A stretch of 64,000 bases of DNA from Streptomyces albogriseolus (GTDB lineage: Bacteria; Actinomycetota; Actinomycetes; Streptomycetales; Streptomycetaceae): positions 1 to 64,000 of the forward strand of contig BMVA01000027.1 in assembly GCA_014650475.1 (NCBI GenBank), written 5' to 3'. Numbering within the stretch: the stretch's first letter is position 1; each line of letters starts with the position of its first letter. The translations under genes and the position numbers were made by a program. Below the pieces are notes generated by a model. That model was not told the DNA's origin. It did not search any database and saw nothing but the letters and a program-made list of their open reading frames with translations. Positions 7,975 through 15,492 of this stretch are shown in pieces.

Positions 7975-8154
7975 TCAGATGCCGCCCATGCGTATGAGCC
8001 ACCAGTCCGGGGTGACGGCGACGCCGGCCACGGCAGGGGGTGACGCGGGCCGCTCGCCCACGGTGTCCTCGAGCCGGATTCGCTCGGGGAGTTGCGAGAA
8101 GCGCAGTGTGCGGCGCGTGTCCGCCGCGTTCTCGGGCTCGCCCACCTGGTCCAT
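7975..8154 (-). CDS. 59-residue small protein, unknown
   Basis: ATG 8154 follows AAGGAG at 7-base spacing, one of the strongest ribosome sites in the region. The protein is polar and charged in the first 35 residues (RRTLRFSQLPERIRLEDTV) and ends with VTPDWWLIRMGGI. It has no Cys residues and no modification enzyme nearby, so a peptide-precursor role is not supported. A perfect palindrome (8217-8243), shared with the CGNR and VOC promoters, lies about 65 bp upstream, suggesting joint regulation with that cluster. Confidence 0.5.
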   Translation of the reverse strand: MDQVGEPENAADTRRTLRFSQLPERIRLEDTVGERPASPPAVAGVAVTPDWWLIRMGGI

Positions 8155-8216
8155 GTGCCTGCTCCTTGTCCGGGGACTGCCGAGTGACGGTCCGGAATGA
8201 CGAGTATGAGACGCCG

Positions 8217-8243
8217 GGCGTCACCTGTCGAACAGGTGACGCC
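8217..8243. promoter_or_regulatory. Palindromic operator GTCACC-N9-GGTGAC, copy 1
   Basis: Perfect inverted repeat with 12-bp arms (GGCGTCACCTGT / ACAGGTGACGCC) and a 3-bp centre. It overlaps the last codons of the FAD oxidoreductase gene and lies about 65 bp upstream of the 59-residue gene. Its core matches copies at 10301-10321, 10339-10361 and 12166-12186. No T-run follows on the minus strand, which argues against a simple terminator. Confidence 0.6.
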
Positions 8244-9696
8244 AGTTTTCGAGAAGACGCAGCCACACCTCGCCGAGGGTGGGAAAGGCGGGTACGGCGT
8301 GCCAGAGCCGTTCGACCGGGATCTCCCCGGCGACCGCGAAGGTCGCCGAGTGGACGAGTTCGGCCACGCCGGGGCCCGCGAACGTGACGCCTACGACGGT
8401 GCCGCGGGCCGGGTCCACCAGCATCCGTGCCCGGCCGCGGTAGTCCTCGCCGTACTGGTGCGCTCCGGCGACGCCCGTCATGTCGTGGTCGACGACGTCG
8501 ACCCGGCGGCCGGTGCGCTCGGCCTCCGCGGTGGTGAGGCCGACCGAGGCGACCTCGGGCACCCCGAAGACGACCTGGGGTACGGCCGCGGTGTCGGCCG
8601 TACCGGCGTGGGCGCCCCACGGCGCGTCATCGACCGGCCGTCCTCCCGCCCGGGCCGCTATGACGGCGCCGGCGATGCGGGCCTGGTACTTGCCCTGGTG
8701 GGTGAGCAGTGCCCGTCCGTTGACGTCACCGACGGCGTAGAGCCAGCCGTCCGGTACGGCTGTGACCCGGTAGGTGTCGTCCACGGCGAGCCGGTCTCCC
8801 GGGACCAGCCCAACGGTGTCGAGCCCCAGGTCCCTGGTCCGAGGGGTCCGGCCGGTGGCGAACAGGATCTCGTCGGCGGCCAGTTCCTCACCGGTGCTCA
8901 GGGTGATCCGCACGGGGCCGTGGCTCCCGGCCCCGTCGTCACGGCGCAGGGACTCCACGGCCGTTCCGAAACGGATGTCGACGCCCGCCTCGCGCAGACC
9001 GCCTTCGACCATCTCGCCCACGAACGGCTCCATCCGTCCGAGGAGGTGGTCCTCGATCACCAGCAGGGTCACCTCCGCCCCGAGGGCCTGCCAGGCGGTG
9101 GCCATCTCGACGGCGACGACACCGCCCCCGACCACGGCCAGCGATCCGGGGACCCGTCGGGCGCTCGTGGCCTCGCGGCTGGTCCAGGGACGGACCCGGT
9201 CGAGCCCCGGCACGGGCGGCAGGGACGGGACGCTGCCGGTGCCGAGGACCACGGCGTGCCGTGCGGCGAGCCGCACGGTGTCGCCCTCCGGGGTCGTCAC
9301 CGTGACGCGCCGGGGGCCGTCGAGCCGGCCGTGACCCCGGACGAGGTTCACGGAGACCGAGTCCAGCCAGTCGGCCTGGCCGTCGTCCTTCCAGTGGAAG
9401 GCCATCGCGTCCCGGTGGGCGAGGACGGCGTCGACGTCCAGCGGACCCGCCACCGCTCGGCGCAGGCCGGGGACACGCAGCGCGTCGGCGCGCGCGACGA
9501 CCGGGCGCAGCAGCGCCTTGCTCGGTTCACACGCCCAGTAGGAACACTCCCCGCCGAGCAGTTCGCGCTCGACGATCACGGCGGTCAGGCCGGCGGAGCG
9601 GACCCGTTCGGCCACGTTCTCGCCGACGGGGCCCCCGCCGACGACGACCACGTCGTACTCACGGACGCGGTCGCCCGTCGTTGCTTCGTTCATCAC
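8221..9696 (-). CDS. FAD/NAD-linked disulfide oxidoreductase (lipoamide dehydrogenase-like)
   Basis: 491-residue flavoprotein of the class I pyridine nucleotide-disulfide oxidoreductases. The N-terminal FAD-binding GGGPVGENVAERV comes first. It is followed by the redox-active CxxxxC as CSYWAC (residues about 51-56, against CLNVGC in lipoamide dehydrogenase), the NAD(P)-binding VGGGVVAVEMATAWQALG, the FAD motif YAVGDVNGRALLTHQ, and a dimerisation domain ending HAVPAFPTLGE with the active-site His. The unusual CSYWAC centre places it in the subgroup with mercuric-reductase-like or unknown substrates. It lies 84 bp after the glyoxalase-like gene on the same strand and probably acts in electrophile or oxidative stress. 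Confidence 0.88.
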   Translation of the reverse strand: MMNEATTGDRVREYDVVVVGGGPVGENVAERVRSAGLTAVIVERELLGGECSYWACEPSKALLRPVVARADALRVPGLRRAVAGPLDVDAVLAHRDAMAFHWKDDGQADWLDSVSVNLVRGHGRLDGPRRVTVTTPEGDTVRLAARHAVVLGTGSVPSLPPVPGLDRVRPWTSREATSARRVPGSLAVVGGGVVAVEMATAWQALGAEVTLLVIEDHLLGRMEPFVGEMVEGGLREAGVDIRFGTAVESLRRDDGAGSHGPVRITLSTGEELAADEILFATGRTPRTRDLGLDTVGLVPGDRLAVDDTYRVTAVPDGWLYAVGDVNGRALLTHQGKYQARIAGAVIAARAGGRPVDDAPWGAHAGTADTAAVPQVVFGVPEVASVGLTTAEAERTGRRVDVVDHDMTGVAGAHQYGEDYRGRARMLVDPARGTVVGVTFAGPGVAELVHSATFAVAGEIPVERLWHAVPAFPTLGEVWLRLLENWRHLFDR

Positions 9697-9780
9697 TGAT
9701 CCTGAGGTCGTTGCGGTTTGGGGGTCTGTGCCCGCCGCGGGGCGGCCGCCGGTGCCGGCCGCCGCCGCGCACGGACTCCC

Positions 9781-10266
9781 CTAACGGCCGGGGAAGCGTT
9801 CGGTGATCTCCTGCAGTGCCCAGCCGTTGCCGTCGGGGTCGCTGAAGGTGGCGTAGGAGGCGTAGGAGAGCCCCTCGGGGTGGCGGCCCGCCAGGCGCCG
9901 CTGGGCGGGCAGGTCGTGGGTGGCGGTGCCGTCGGCGTGGCCGTGGAAGAGCACGCCCCCGCCGTCGTGGAAGACCTCGCTGACCGCTATGCCGCGCTCC
10001 AGGAGTCCGGTCCGGGCCGCCTCGATGTCGGTGACGATCAGGTAGAGGCCCTGGGCGGATCCGGGCTCGGCGGTGGTCAGTCCCTCGCCGAACATGATCG
10101 ACGCCTCGGAGCCTGGGGGCGTGAGGTGCACGGCGCGCCATCCCTCGACGGGGGCCTTGTCCACGTCGAGGCGGAAGCCCGCCCGCTCGTAGAAGGCCTT
10201 GGCCCGGTCGACATCGGAGACGGGCAGGACGACGAGTTCCAGCTTCAGGTTCATGGGGTGATGCAT
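9781..10266 (-). CDS. VOC-family (glyoxalase/bleomycin-resistance-like) protein
   Basis: 161 residues with the vicinal-oxygen-chelate pattern: two beta-alpha-beta-beta-beta modules. Module one starts LKLELVVLPVSDVDRAKAFY and module two ends FSDPDGNGWALQEITERF, where the Glu would be a metal ligand. The family covers lyases, dioxygenases and resistance proteins; the substrate cannot be told. The start at ATG 10266 (or ATG 10254) is preferred, because the 26 extra codons to GTG 10344 run through two operator palindromes and lack a ribosome site. It is codirectional with the oxidoreductase downstream and the NmrA protein upstream. Confidence 0.8.
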   Translation of the reverse strand: MHHPMNLKLELVVLPVSDVDRAKAFYERAGFRLDVDKAPVEGWRAVHLTPPGSEASIMFGEGLTTAEPGSAQGLYLIVTDIEAARTGLLERGIAVSEVFHDGGGVLFHGHADGTATHDLPAQRRLAGRHPEGLSYASYATFSDPDGNGWALQEITERFPGR

Positions 10267-10300
10267 CCACTTCGGGAAGGGTGACCGGAGCGCCGAGGGC

Positions 10301-10321
10301 GTCACCGGTTGGGATGGTGAC
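10301..10321. promoter_or_regulatory. Palindromic operator GTCACC-N9-GGTGAC, copy 2
   Basis: GTCACC GGTTGGGAT GGTGAC, 35-55 bp upstream of the VOC gene start. Arms and spacing match the other three copies while the centre differs, as expected for a dimer-binding site. Confidence 0.55.
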
Positions 10322-10338
10322 GAGGATGCGGCATGTGT

Positions 10339-10361
10339 CGTCACCTGTCAAACAGGTGACG
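10339..10361. promoter_or_regulatory. Palindromic operator GTCACC-N9-GGTGAC, copy 3
   Basis: Ten-bp perfect arms CGTCACCTGT / ACAGGTGACG around CAA, 73-95 bp upstream of the VOC start and 46 bp after the NmrA stop. A further half-site CAGGTGACG follows at 10365-10373. Confidence 0.6.
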
Positions 10362-10406
10362 CATCAGGTGACGTGCTCGGCCGAGGTGGACGGCGGGGTG
10401 GCGACC

Positions 10407-11336
10407 TCAGCCGAGGCGGTCGGCGGGCTGGGGGCCGAGGTACTGGTCCCGGCGGGCGGCCACGAACTCCTCGACGGTCTGGGCCGGTACGCCCGTCACC
10501 CGCTCGACGTCGCCGGTTGCCCGGTCGTACCGGTTCTCGCGGTGCAGCCGGCACATGGTGACGATGTGATCCTCGACATGCGCGGGCAGTCCGGCCCGGG
10601 AAAGGACCTCCTCCCGCCACCGTTCCAGCGGCACGTCCGCGTAGACGACGGACCGGCCGAGCGCCCGCGCGTAGGCCCCGGCCATCTCCGTCATGTCCAT
10701 CACCCGCGGGCCGGTCAGCTCGTAGACGTGGTCGAGGTGTCCGCGCCGGCCGGTCAGCAGGGCGGCGACGACCCGGGCGACGTCGGCGACGGCGACGGGG
10801 GACGTGCGTCCGTCACCGAAGGGGAGGGCGAGTGTTCCGTCGTCCCTGATCGACCTGGCGGCGAGCGTGGTGAAGAGCGGGTTGTCCAGGAACGACGTGG
10901 GCCGGACATGCACCACGGGCAGACCGGACCAGTCGAGCACCTGCTCGGCGAGCCAGTGCAGGCGCTGCTGGTGGGACTCGTCGGTGCTGGTGGCCGTCAT
11001 CTGCGACACCGTCATCTGGGACATGCCGACCAGGACGTCCAGGCCGCCGTACTCCCGGACCACGGTCGCCACGACGGTCGCGGCCAGGAGATGATCGCGG
11101 GAAACCGGCATGGCGAAGTACATGCGGCTGACGTCCCGTAGGCCGGCGGCGACGGTCTCGGGCCGGGTGAGATCGCCGAGGACCACCTCCGCGCCGAGCC
11201 GGCGGAGCATCGCCGCCCGGTCGTCGTCGCGCCGGACCAGGACTCGTACGGGTACGTCGTCCGCGCGGAGGTGTTCGATCACCGCGCGGCCCACGCCGCC
11301 TGCGCCGGTGACGAGGACGGACTGACGAGAAGGCAT
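10407..11336 (-). CDS. NmrA-like NAD(P)-binding protein
   Basis: 309-residue atypical short-chain dehydrogenase of the NmrA/quinone-oxidoreductase-2 type. The Rossmann start SVLVTGAGGVGRAVIEHL is followed by an Arg-rich strand end (VRVLVRRDDD) that would favour NADP. A substrate-side segment (LPVVHVRPTSFLDNPLF) matches NmrA proteins. The classic SDR Tyr-x-x-x-Lys is not evident, so it may be a redox sensor or a reductase. ATG 11336 follows GGAGGGAGGCCGATC. It lies between the CGNR regulator and the glyoxalase-like gene on one strand. Confidence 0.83.
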   Translation of the reverse strand: MPSRQSVLVTGAGGVGRAVIEHLRADDVPVRVLVRRDDDRAAMLRRLGAEVVLGDLTRPETVAAGLRDVSRMYFAMPVSRDHLLAATVVATVVREYGGLDVLVGMSQMTVSQMTATSTDESHQQRLHWLAEQVLDWSGLPVVHVRPTSFLDNPLFTTLAARSIRDDGTLALPFGDGRTSPVAVADVARVVAALLTGRRGHLDHVYELTGPRVMDMTEMAGAYARALGRSVVYADVPLERWREEVLSRAGLPAHVEDHIVTMCRLHRENRYDRATGDVERVTGVPAQTVEEFVAARRDQYLGPQPADRLG

Positions 11337-11583
11337 GATCGGCCTCCCTCCGGCCCGGCCGGCCCGCCGCGCACCCGTCGGCATCCGTCCGGTGCCGGAG
11401 GCCGCCCGGCGCACGGCGCGGTTCCGGCGGACCCGGTCTCGAGGATGTGACCAGCTTGGCACAGGCCGCTCGGCCCTTCACCCGCGAGCAGCGGTGGCGC
11501 GGCTCCGGGAGCGCCGCCTCGGCGGCGGCCAGGGCCGACAGCCCCACGCACAGGACGGGACAGGCCGGGGACTGCGGGCCCGC

Positions 11584-12165
11584 CTACGCCGAGCGCGGGC
11601 CGGACCGGCGTGCGGCGAGCAGCCCGTTCGCCCGCTTCCGGGCGCGGTAGGCGGCAGCCTTGATCTTGTTTCCGCAGGGGTCCATGGCGCACCACTCGCG
11701 GCGCGCGCCGCGGGACCGGTCGACGAAGACCTGCGAGCACTCGGGGTTGCCGCACTCCTTGAGCAGCGGCACGTCCGGACCGCTCAGCGTCAGGACGACG
11801 TCCCGGGCGACGTACGCGAGTCCTTGCTCGACGGTGGCTTCCACCTGCCGTCCACCGGGGGTGAGCTGGGGCACCGGGGTGGACTTGCGCGCGTACTCGT
11901 TCACCAGCGCCAGCGCCTCCCGGTCGTAGTCCTCGCCCGCCATGGCGGCGCGGACCAGCTGGTGGACCGCCTCCCGGAGCGTCAGCGCCTCGCGCAGGTC
12001 GGCGGGTCCGGCCGGAACGTCGTCCACGGTGATGCCCGCCTCGCGGAACCATGCTCCGAGGCTCGCCGGGGAGTCGAGGTCCTCCCGCGGTTCGGTGCGG
12101 TGCCGGAAGCGCAACGTGCCGGGGAAATCGAGTGCCGGGGTGCCGCCGGGGAACGCATGCCTCAT
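11584..12165 (-). CDS. CGNR zinc-finger (ABATE-type) transcription factor candidate
   Basis: 193 residues. An N-terminal sensor-like region (PALDFPGTLRFRHRTEPRED) is followed by the C-terminal zinc finger CGNPECSQVFVDRSRGARREWC...CGNKIKAAAYRARKR. This has four zinc-binding Cys and the signature CGN, followed by a basic helix typical of the CGNR family of stress-response regulators. The start is ATG 12165; one base upstream lies a GTCACC-N9-GGTGAC palindrome that also occurs upstream of the small-protein and glyoxalase-like genes, so it may repress itself and that set. The sites were found by eye; binding by this protein is inference. Confidence 0.82.
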   Translation of the reverse strand: MRHAFPGGTPALDFPGTLRFRHRTEPREDLDSPASLGAWFREAGITVDDVPAGPADLREALTLREAVHQLVRAAMAGEDYDREALALVNEYARKSTPVPQLTPGGRQVEATVEQGLAYVARDVVLTLSGPDVPLLKECGNPECSQVFVDRSRGARREWCAMDPCGNKIKAAAYRARKRANGLLAARRSGPRSA

Positions 12166-12186
12166 GTCACCAGTCTGATCGGTGAC
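12166..12186. promoter_or_regulatory. Palindromic operator GTCACC-N9-GGTGAC, copy 4
   Basis: GTCACC AGTCTGATC GGTGAC, directly adjoining the CGNR start codon and therefore covering its ribosome site or transcription start. The position suits autorepression. Confidence 0.6.
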
Positions 12187-12283
12187 GGAACAGAAGGCAA
12201 AACCCGCGCACGTCGCGGTGGCGTGCCGCGTGGACCGGCGTCGTACGGAGCCGGTCCACGCGGCCACAGGACGGTCCCGGCGC

Positions 12284-13453
12284 CTACTTCCCGGCCGGCA
12301 GCGGCGAGGCGTCGGCACTTCCGGTGCGCAGGAACTCCGTCAGGGCGGTGAGCAGCGCGTCCGGGGCCTGCTCGGCGAGCCAGTGGCCGGCGTCGGGGAT
12401 GACCTTGCCACGCACATCCGTGGCGACGCCCTTGAACGAGTCGGCCACCGCCGGACCCCAGCTGTCCGCGCCGCCGATGCCCAGCACCGGCATGGTCAGC
12501 TTCGTCTTCGCGCGCTTCTCGTTCTGCGCGAGGGTGTCGTCCCAGGCCCGGTAGAAGCCGAAGCTCCCCGTCAGACTCTCCGGATCGGACAGGAGGCGGA
12601 CGTAGTAGTCCATGGCCTCCTCGGACACGCCACCGCCCTGCATGGCGAACTCGTAGCCGTAGAAGACGTCCTCCTTGCCCGTGACGAGCTGCTCGACGAG
12701 CGGGTCGTCGACTCGGTTGAAGGGGATGTGCCACAACCTGTTGTTGAGGGGCTCGGGGACGAACAGCGGGGGCGGGGGAACGACGCCCGGAGGTCCGGGC
12801 ACCTCGGCGAAGGCCACCCGCTCGACCCGCTCGGGGAAGTCGGCGGCCAGCGCGTAGGCAATGATCATGCCTGTGTCGTGACCGACCAGGGAGAACCGCT
12901 CATGACCGAGCTCGTCCATGAGGGCGGCCAGGTCCTTGGCGAGGGTGGCGGTGTCGTATCCGGTGCGCGGCTTCCCGGTCAGGCCGATACCCCGCTGGTC
13001 GGGGGCGATCACCGTGAAGTGGCGGGCCAGTTGCGGCATCACCAGCCGCCACGCGTACCAGTTCTCGGGCCAGCCGTGCACCAGCAGCAGAGGGGGGCCC
13101 TCGCCGCCGACGACCACATGCTGGCGCAGGCCGTTGGCCTCGACGTAGTGGTCGCTGAACGTCCGCCTGAAGTCCTCGGACAGCCCGGGTGAGTTCGTGA
13201 CGGTACCGAGTGTCTTCGGGGAGGGGTGCACCGCGACGGCGGCGGACGGGGCGGCTGAGGCGTCACCCGCGGAAGGGCCGCCCCCGCGCAGGGAGGCGTC
13301 GGCGGTCGTCAGAGCCCACCCGCCGACGAGTGACATGGCCGCGACGGTGGCTATCAGCCCGCCGATCACGGACCGTCGCCAACGTCTGCGTCCGCCCGAT
13401 GGCGGGGGTTCCGGAGTTTCGTCGGAGGGAGGACTTCCTGGAGCGTTGCTCAC
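12284..13453 (-). CDS. Membrane-anchored alpha/beta hydrolase (epoxide-hydrolase-like)
   Basis: 389 residues. Residues 1-25 are Pro/Ser/Arg-rich, followed by one hydrophobic segment (VIGGLIATVAAMSLVGGWAL, about 29-48), so the enzyme is probably anchored or exported. The hydrolase core has the oxyanion motif HGWPENW, nucleophile elbow GHDTG (Asp, as in epoxide hydrolases and dehalogenases) and catalytic His in DAGHW. A lid region contains the substrate Tyr-rich segment YGYEFAMQGG. The start is GTG 13453 after AAAGGAGAAGAAC; the longer frame to 13618 has no ribosome site. Codirectional with the CGNR gene but separated by 118 bp. Confidence 0.87.
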   Translation of the reverse strand: MSNAPGSPPSDETPEPPPSGGRRRWRRSVIGGLIATVAAMSLVGGWALTTADASLRGGGPSAGDASAAPSAAVAVHPSPKTLGTVTNSPGLSEDFRRTFSDHYVEANGLRQHVVVGGEGPPLLLVHGWPENWYAWRLVMPQLARHFTVIAPDQRGIGLTGKPRTGYDTATLAKDLAALMDELGHERFSLVGHDTGMIIAYALAADFPERVERVAFAEVPGPPGVVPPPPLFVPEPLNNRLWHIPFNRVDDPLVEQLVTGKEDVFYGYEFAMQGGGVSEEAMDYYVRLLSDPESLTGSFGFYRAWDDTLAQNEKRAKTKLTMPVLGIGGADSWGPAVADSFKGVATDVRGKVIPDAGHWLAEQAPDALLTALTEFLRTGSADASPLPAGK

Positions 13454-13740
13454 GTTCTTCTCCTTTCGCGGAGCGAACGTAGCATCGGCCCCAATTACCG
13501 GCATGTCGCTGTTTTTTGTGGATTGACGGACACAGCGCGGGACGAGGGATGTACGGCCCGCCGCGGCCCCTGACCAGGGGCGGGTGAGGTTGCGCCGATG
13601 GAGTGAGGCACCGGCCACCGCACCACCCGCGCCGACGGGCGCACGGAGGAGGCCGGACGCCGTCGGGACCGCGATGAGTTCCGGCGCGCTCCGGAGTCCT
13701 CAGGTGCGTCCACCTTCCGCGCGCATCCTCTGGAGGCACC

Positions 13741-14403
13741 TTGAAGCTCCTGCTCACGTCGGGCGGCGTCACGAACCCGAGCATCCGCTCGGCGCTCGTG
13801 CGGCTTCTCGGCAAGCCGATCGACGAGTGTCACGCCCTCTGCGTCCCGACGGCACAGTGGGGGCATCCGATGTGCGGCCCGACGTCGGTGCGGGGCTTCG
13901 CGGCGGCCGAGCCCCTGTGGCGGCACCTGTCGGGCCTGGGGTGGGCGTCGCTCGGAGTCCTCGAACTCACCGCCCTGCCCAGCATCGGCGCCGAGCGGTG
14001 GGTGCCCTGGGTCCGGGGCGCCGACGTACTTCTGGTGGACGGCGGCGACGCGACGTACCTGTGCCACTGGATGCGGGAATCCGGGCTGGCGGATCTGCTG
14101 CCGTCGCTGCCCGACACGGTCTGGGTGGGCGTGAGTGCCGGAAGCATGGTGATGACGCCGCGGATCGGGGCGTACTTCGTCGAGTGGCCGTCCGCACCGG
14201 ACGACCGCACCCTGGGAGTCGTCGACTTCTCGGTCTTCCCGCACCTGGACGCGTTCCCGCAGAACACCATGGCCGACGCGGAGCGCTGGGCCGCCGGCAT
14301 CGGCGTCCCGGCCTACGCCATCGACGAGCAGACAGCCGTCCAGGTCGTCGACGGCGCCGTCGAGGTCATCTCCGAGGGGCGATGGAAGAAGTTCGGGCCG
14401 TAG
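13741..14403 (+). CDS. Peptidase S51 (dipeptidase E)-like protein
   Basis: 220 residues with the S51 pattern: start KLLLTSGGVTN, glutamine-amidotransferase-like fold, GADVLLVDGGDATYL, and nucleophile elbow GVSAGSMV with the catalytic Ser. A later VFPHLDAFPQNT carries the His. Family members hydrolyse Asp-X dipeptides or cyanophycin-type peptides in the cytosol. The start is TTG 13741, supported by TGGAGG seven bases upstream. It is divergent from the hydrolase to the left and convergent with the DUF4234 gene, with a shared terminator. Confidence 0.83.
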   Translation: MKLLLTSGGVTNPSIRSALVRLLGKPIDECHALCVPTAQWGHPMCGPTSVRGFAAAEPLWRHLSGLGWASLGVLELTALPSIGAERWVPWVRGADVLLVDGGDATYLCHWMRESGLADLLPSLPDTVWVGVSAGSMVMTPRIGAYFVEWPSAPDDRTLGVVDFSVFPHLDAFPQNTMADAERWAAGIGVPAYAIDEQTAVQVVDGAVEVISEGRWKKFGP

Positions 14404-14438
14404 CCGCGCGGCAAGGGGCCCGGCTCGCCCACCTGTCA

Positions 14439-14483
14439 CCACGGCCCACGGCGTCCGGGAGGGGCGGATGCCGTGGGCCGTGG
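14439..14483. terminator. Bidirectional hairpin between convergent genes
   Basis: CCACGGCCCACGGC pairs with GCCGTGGGCCGTGG across a 17-base loop. It lies between the peptidase stop (14403) and the DUF4234 stop (14495) and could end both transcripts. Confidence 0.75.
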
Positions 14484-14494
14484 AGAGGGTGGGG

Positions 14495-14947
14495 TCAGGC
14501 CGCCAGGGGGACCTGGGTGCCCGGGGCCGCGCCCGGGTGGGCCTCGACGACGCGGTTGAGTTCGCGCTGCATGTACCAGACGTTGAGGCCGAAGACGAAG
14601 GCCAGCCAGGTGCTCGCGGCGGGGCTGCACGTCACCGGGAGACCGGCCGCGCGCTGCGCGTCGGCGATGGCCTTGCCGGTGTTGTGGAACGAGACGAGCG
14701 GGGCGATCAGGGTCCAGCTCAGGAAGAGCAGCACCAGCAGGCTGCCCGCGGGGCTGAGGTTCTGACGGCGGTCGTACTCGTTCAGCTCCTTGTGGATCTT
14801 GTAGTACCAGACCAGCTGGTAGATGCCGAGCGTGATGATCGGAAGACCCAGCCACACGGCGACGGGGCCGCGACGCTTCATGGCCAGTCCGGACAGGGGC
14901 GCCACGGCGCTCGGACCGGGCTCGGTGGTGGACTGCGTGTCGGCCAT
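14495..14947 (-). CDS. DUF4234 membrane protein
   Basis: 150-residue integral membrane protein. It matches DUF4234: a cytosolic N-terminus, KRRGPVAVWLGLPIITLGIY with the typical Gly-Ile-Tyr turn, WYYKIHKELNEYDRR, a second and third hydrophobic segment, and a C-terminal helix LAFVFGLNVWYMQRELNR. Such proteins are frequent in Streptomyces and have no assigned function. The start ATG 14947 opens a polar segment rich in Thr, Ser and Pro. Confidence 0.75.
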   Translation of the reverse strand: MADTQSTTEPGPSAVAPLSGLAMKRRGPVAVWLGLPIITLGIYQLVWYYKIHKELNEYDRRQNLSPAGSLLVLLFLSWTLIAPLVSFHNTGKAIADAQRAAGLPVTCSPAASTWLAFVFGLNVWYMQRELNRVVEAHPGAAPGTQVPLAA

Positions 14948-15094
14948 GGCGGCGCTCCAGGTGCTGGTGCTGAGTGAGAACTGCTGATCTCGGGCCGCGC
15001 CAGCATGGCAAGAAGCGAAGGCGGCGTGAAGATCCGTGATGGTTTCATGAACGCTTTTGTCATGCCATCGTGATCAACTTCCGTCCGGCGGAGG

Positions 15095-15301
15095 TCAGAC
15101 GCGCGTGCGCCGCGCGCGGAGGTGGCGGGTGCCGAGGGCCGTGAGGGCGGCGAGGGTGACGAGGCCGGTGGCCAGGTTCACCAGGAGGGGCGCCTGGGCG
15201 ACGGACGCGACGAGGTTGGCCACGCCGCTCACGGCCACGAGGGCCCACAGGGCCGTGTGGGCCGCGGAGTTGTCGGACGCCTTGGGGTGGGTGGTCGTCA
15301 T
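15095..15301 (-). CDS. Small two-helix membrane protein
   Basis: 68 residues with two hydrophobic helices (TALWALVAVSGVANLVASVA and LVNLATGLVTLAALTALGTR) and a basic C-terminus (RHLRARRTRV). ATG 15301 is preceded by TTAGGAGC. Small membrane proteins with this layout are common in Streptomyces; no function is known. It has no obvious operon partner. Confidence 0.6.
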   Translation of the reverse strand: MTTTHPKASDNSAAHTALWALVAVSGVANLVASVAQAPLLVNLATGLVTLAALTALGTRHLRARRTRV

Positions 15302-15440
15302 GGTGCCTGCTCCTAAGGGGAGTTCGGACGTCGGTTCCGTGGACTCCACGCTAGGCAGCGGGGGGTTCGGCGTCGCCCCGGTCAGCACCCCTGTTCGCGG
15401 TACAGCAGGCTGTACCCGACCGCCTCACGCCGACGCGGGC

Positions 15441-15477
15441 GCGCCCCTCGCCCGGCGGAGCCGTCGGCGAGGGGCGC
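15441..15477 (-). terminator. Terminator after gap
   Basis: Perfect 12-bp stem GCGCCCCTCGCC / GGCGAGGGGCGC with a 13-base loop, just beyond the gap stop on the minus strand. Confidence 0.75.
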
Positions 15478-15492
15478 GTACGCGGCTGAGGC

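Noticed and set aside
7975-8154. Ribosomal peptide precursor
   Set aside because: No Cys/Ser/Thr-rich core and no maturation enzyme nearby.
8217-8243. Palindrome read as a terminator for the oxidoreductase
   Set aside because: No T-run follows on the minus strand and the same arms recur in promoters, so an operator is more likely.
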